Positions 63,426 to 64,000 of a DNA stretch of 64,000 nucleotides are shown piece by piece (within the stretch, counting starts at the first letter, position 1; every line of letters starts with the position of its first letter). The translations under genes and the position numbers were made by a program. The stretch spans positions 59,507 to 123,506 of the forward strand of contig NZ_JAJFBP010000007.1 of assembly GCF_020697055.1 (NCBI RefSeq). The letters are read 5' to 3'. This stretch comes from Panacagrimonas sp. Lineage in GTDB: Bacteria; Pseudomonadota; Gammaproteobacteria; Nevskiales; Nevskiaceae. The notes under the pieces are model-generated. The model ran no database searches. It saw only the letters and a program-made list of their open reading frames with translations, and was not told the DNA's origin.

Positions 63426-63832
63426 AGCTTCCGCTGCCGTCGGTCGATCCGATCACCGAACCGTACTGGACCGCGGCGTCGCGCGGCGAATTCCTGCTAC
63501 CGCGATGTCGCGCGTGCGATCGCTTCCACCACCATCCGCGACGCTGGTGTCCGCACTGCTGGTCGAGCGATCTCGCATGGGAGCGGCCGTCGGGGCGCGG
63601 CACGGTCGTGACGTATTCGGTCGTGCACCAGCCGCCGTCTCCGGCGTTCGCGGTGCCTTACGTGCTGGCGGTCGTGAAGCTCGACGAAGGGCCGCAGCTG
63701 ATGTGCAACCTGCTCGGGATCGATGCGGCCGACGTGCGCTGCGACCTCGTCGTCGAGGTCGTGTTCGAGCGGCGCGGCGAGATGGCGTTGCCGCAGTTCC
63801 GCCCGGTTGCGGACGCGCGCGCGCTGCGATGA
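63422..63832 (+). CDS. Zn-ribbon/OB-fold DUF35 acyl-CoA-associated protein
   Basis: A 136-residue protein with a rubredoxin-like zinc ribbon (Cys29, Cys32, Cys43, Cys46 in RCRAC and CPHC) followed by an OB fold with the GRGTVVTYSVVHQPPSP strand. Such DUF35 proteins bind acyl-CoA and pair with thiolase-like or hydratase proteins. It starts at a GTG inside the end of the thiolase-like gene, so the two are co-translated and likely form a complex. The exact reaction is unknown. Confidence 0.9.
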   Translation: MKLPLPSVDPITEPYWTAASRGEFLLPRCRACDRFHHHPRRWCPHCWSSDLAWERPSGRGTVVTYSVVHQPPSPAFAVPYVLAVVKLDEGPQLMCNLLGIDAADVRCDLVVEVVFERRGEMALPQFRPVADARALR

Positions 63833-63843
63833 GGCAATGAAAT

Positions 63844-63873
63844 CGGCCCCGGAGACTTGCGTCCCCGGGGCCG
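63844..63873. terminator. Bidirectional hairpin terminator
   Basis: CGGCCCCGG (63844-63852) pairs perfectly with CCGGGGCCG (63865-63873). On the minus strand it is followed by ATTTCATT, a fair T-rich tail; on plus by a weaker GATTC. It lies between the DUF35 gene and a convergent outer-membrane protein gene. Confidence 0.6.
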
Positions 63874-63903
63874 GATTCACGACCGCCTCGCTGGATCAGC
63901 AGC

Positions 63904-64000
63904 TCAGAACTGGTAGGCCGCGCGAACCACGAACTCGTCCACCCAGTCGACGGCCTGCAGCGCGTTCTTGTTCTCGTCGCCGTACAGGTTGCCGTTGACG
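63904..64000 (-). CDS. C-terminal end of an outer-membrane beta-barrel protein (5' part outside window)
   Basis: Only the last 31 codons are visible, reading NLYGDENKNALQ, then WVDEFVVRAAYQF and a stop. A chain ending in alternating hydrophobic residues with a final Phe is the beta-signal of outer-membrane barrels. The family cannot be told from this fragment. It would start beyond the right edge. Confidence 0.6.
   Translation of the reverse strand, partial: VNGNLYGDENKNALQAVDWVDEFVVRAAYQF

Overview
The window is GC-rich (estimated by eye, near 70%), densely packed DNA from a gammaproteobacterium, most likely of the Xanthomonadales/Lysobacterales. Pointers are the gene families (DUF2058, a DUF6491-like exported protein, YicC, an H1-like Lys/Ala protein, S-formylglutathione hydrolase, YhhQ), the housekeeping genes (hemE, gmk, rpoZ, tkt, gap, pgk), and REP-type palindromes bounded by GTAG/CTAC like those described in Stenotrophomonas and relatives. 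Family and genus cannot be fixed from the sequence alone. It looks chromosomal: no phage, integrase, transposase, CRISPR array, rRNA or convincing tRNA was seen.

Layout. 0-10 kb: small envelope and housekeeping genes (Yip1, HIT, NlpC/P60, EamA and MFS transporters, msrB, DUF2058, a YjdF-like protein, lipoproteins). 10-20 kb: a luciferase-like oxidoreductase, a MAPEG protein convergent with a glutathione S-transferase, mgtE, a TauE-like exporter, a thioesterase-like protein, an alpha/beta hydrolase, a methyltransferase, an MFS transporter, a phospholipid-type acyltransferase and hemE. 20-27 kb: a TonB-dependent receptor, fghA, an MFS transporter, an acyl-CoA dehydrogenase and a glutaminyl cyclase. 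27-38 kb: yicC, then a cytochrome c and two tandem LysR regulators lying between yicC and gmk-rpoZ, then a glycolysis/pentose phosphate block (tkt, gap, pgk) holding an odd membrane protein with a Cys/Gly/Ser tail. 38-42 kb: a decayed lipoprotein gene and a lemA/TPM cluster. 42-52 kb: yhhQ, small enzymes, a Tat-exported PLP enzyme, an ATC-hydrolase-like protein, a second luciferase-like oxidoreductase, an SDR and an AGCS symporter. 52-57.5 kb: an esterase, an AraC regulator, and divergent from it a Baeyer-Villiger monooxygenase fused to an alpha/beta hydrolase, followed by a convergent crotonase. 57.5-62.2 kb: a sugar cassette (FucP-type transporter, Tat-exported GH3 glycosidase, divergent mutarotase). 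62.2-63.8 kb: a thiolase-like protein overlapping a DUF35 partner. The window ends in the 3' end of an outer-membrane protein gene.

The most interesting unit is at 53.0-56.7 kb. The fused enzyme could turn a ketone into an ester and hydrolyse it within one polypeptide. Its monooxygenase half has Gly where the Baeyer-Villiger fingerprint has His. The intergenic region holds two identical 8-bp direct repeats exactly 21 bp apart, the usual geometry of AraC-family half-sites.

Non-coding structure is also notable. Several GTAG-bounded REP palindromes sit so that the TAG in GTAG is the stop codon of the adjoining gene. Two copies of a long palindrome with CGCAAAGGCGCAAAG-type arms lie 28 kb apart. 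A 139-bp imperfect inverted repeat separates mgtE from the next gene. No gene-free stretch exceeds 300 bases except 38189-38848, which holds the decayed lipoprotein gene.
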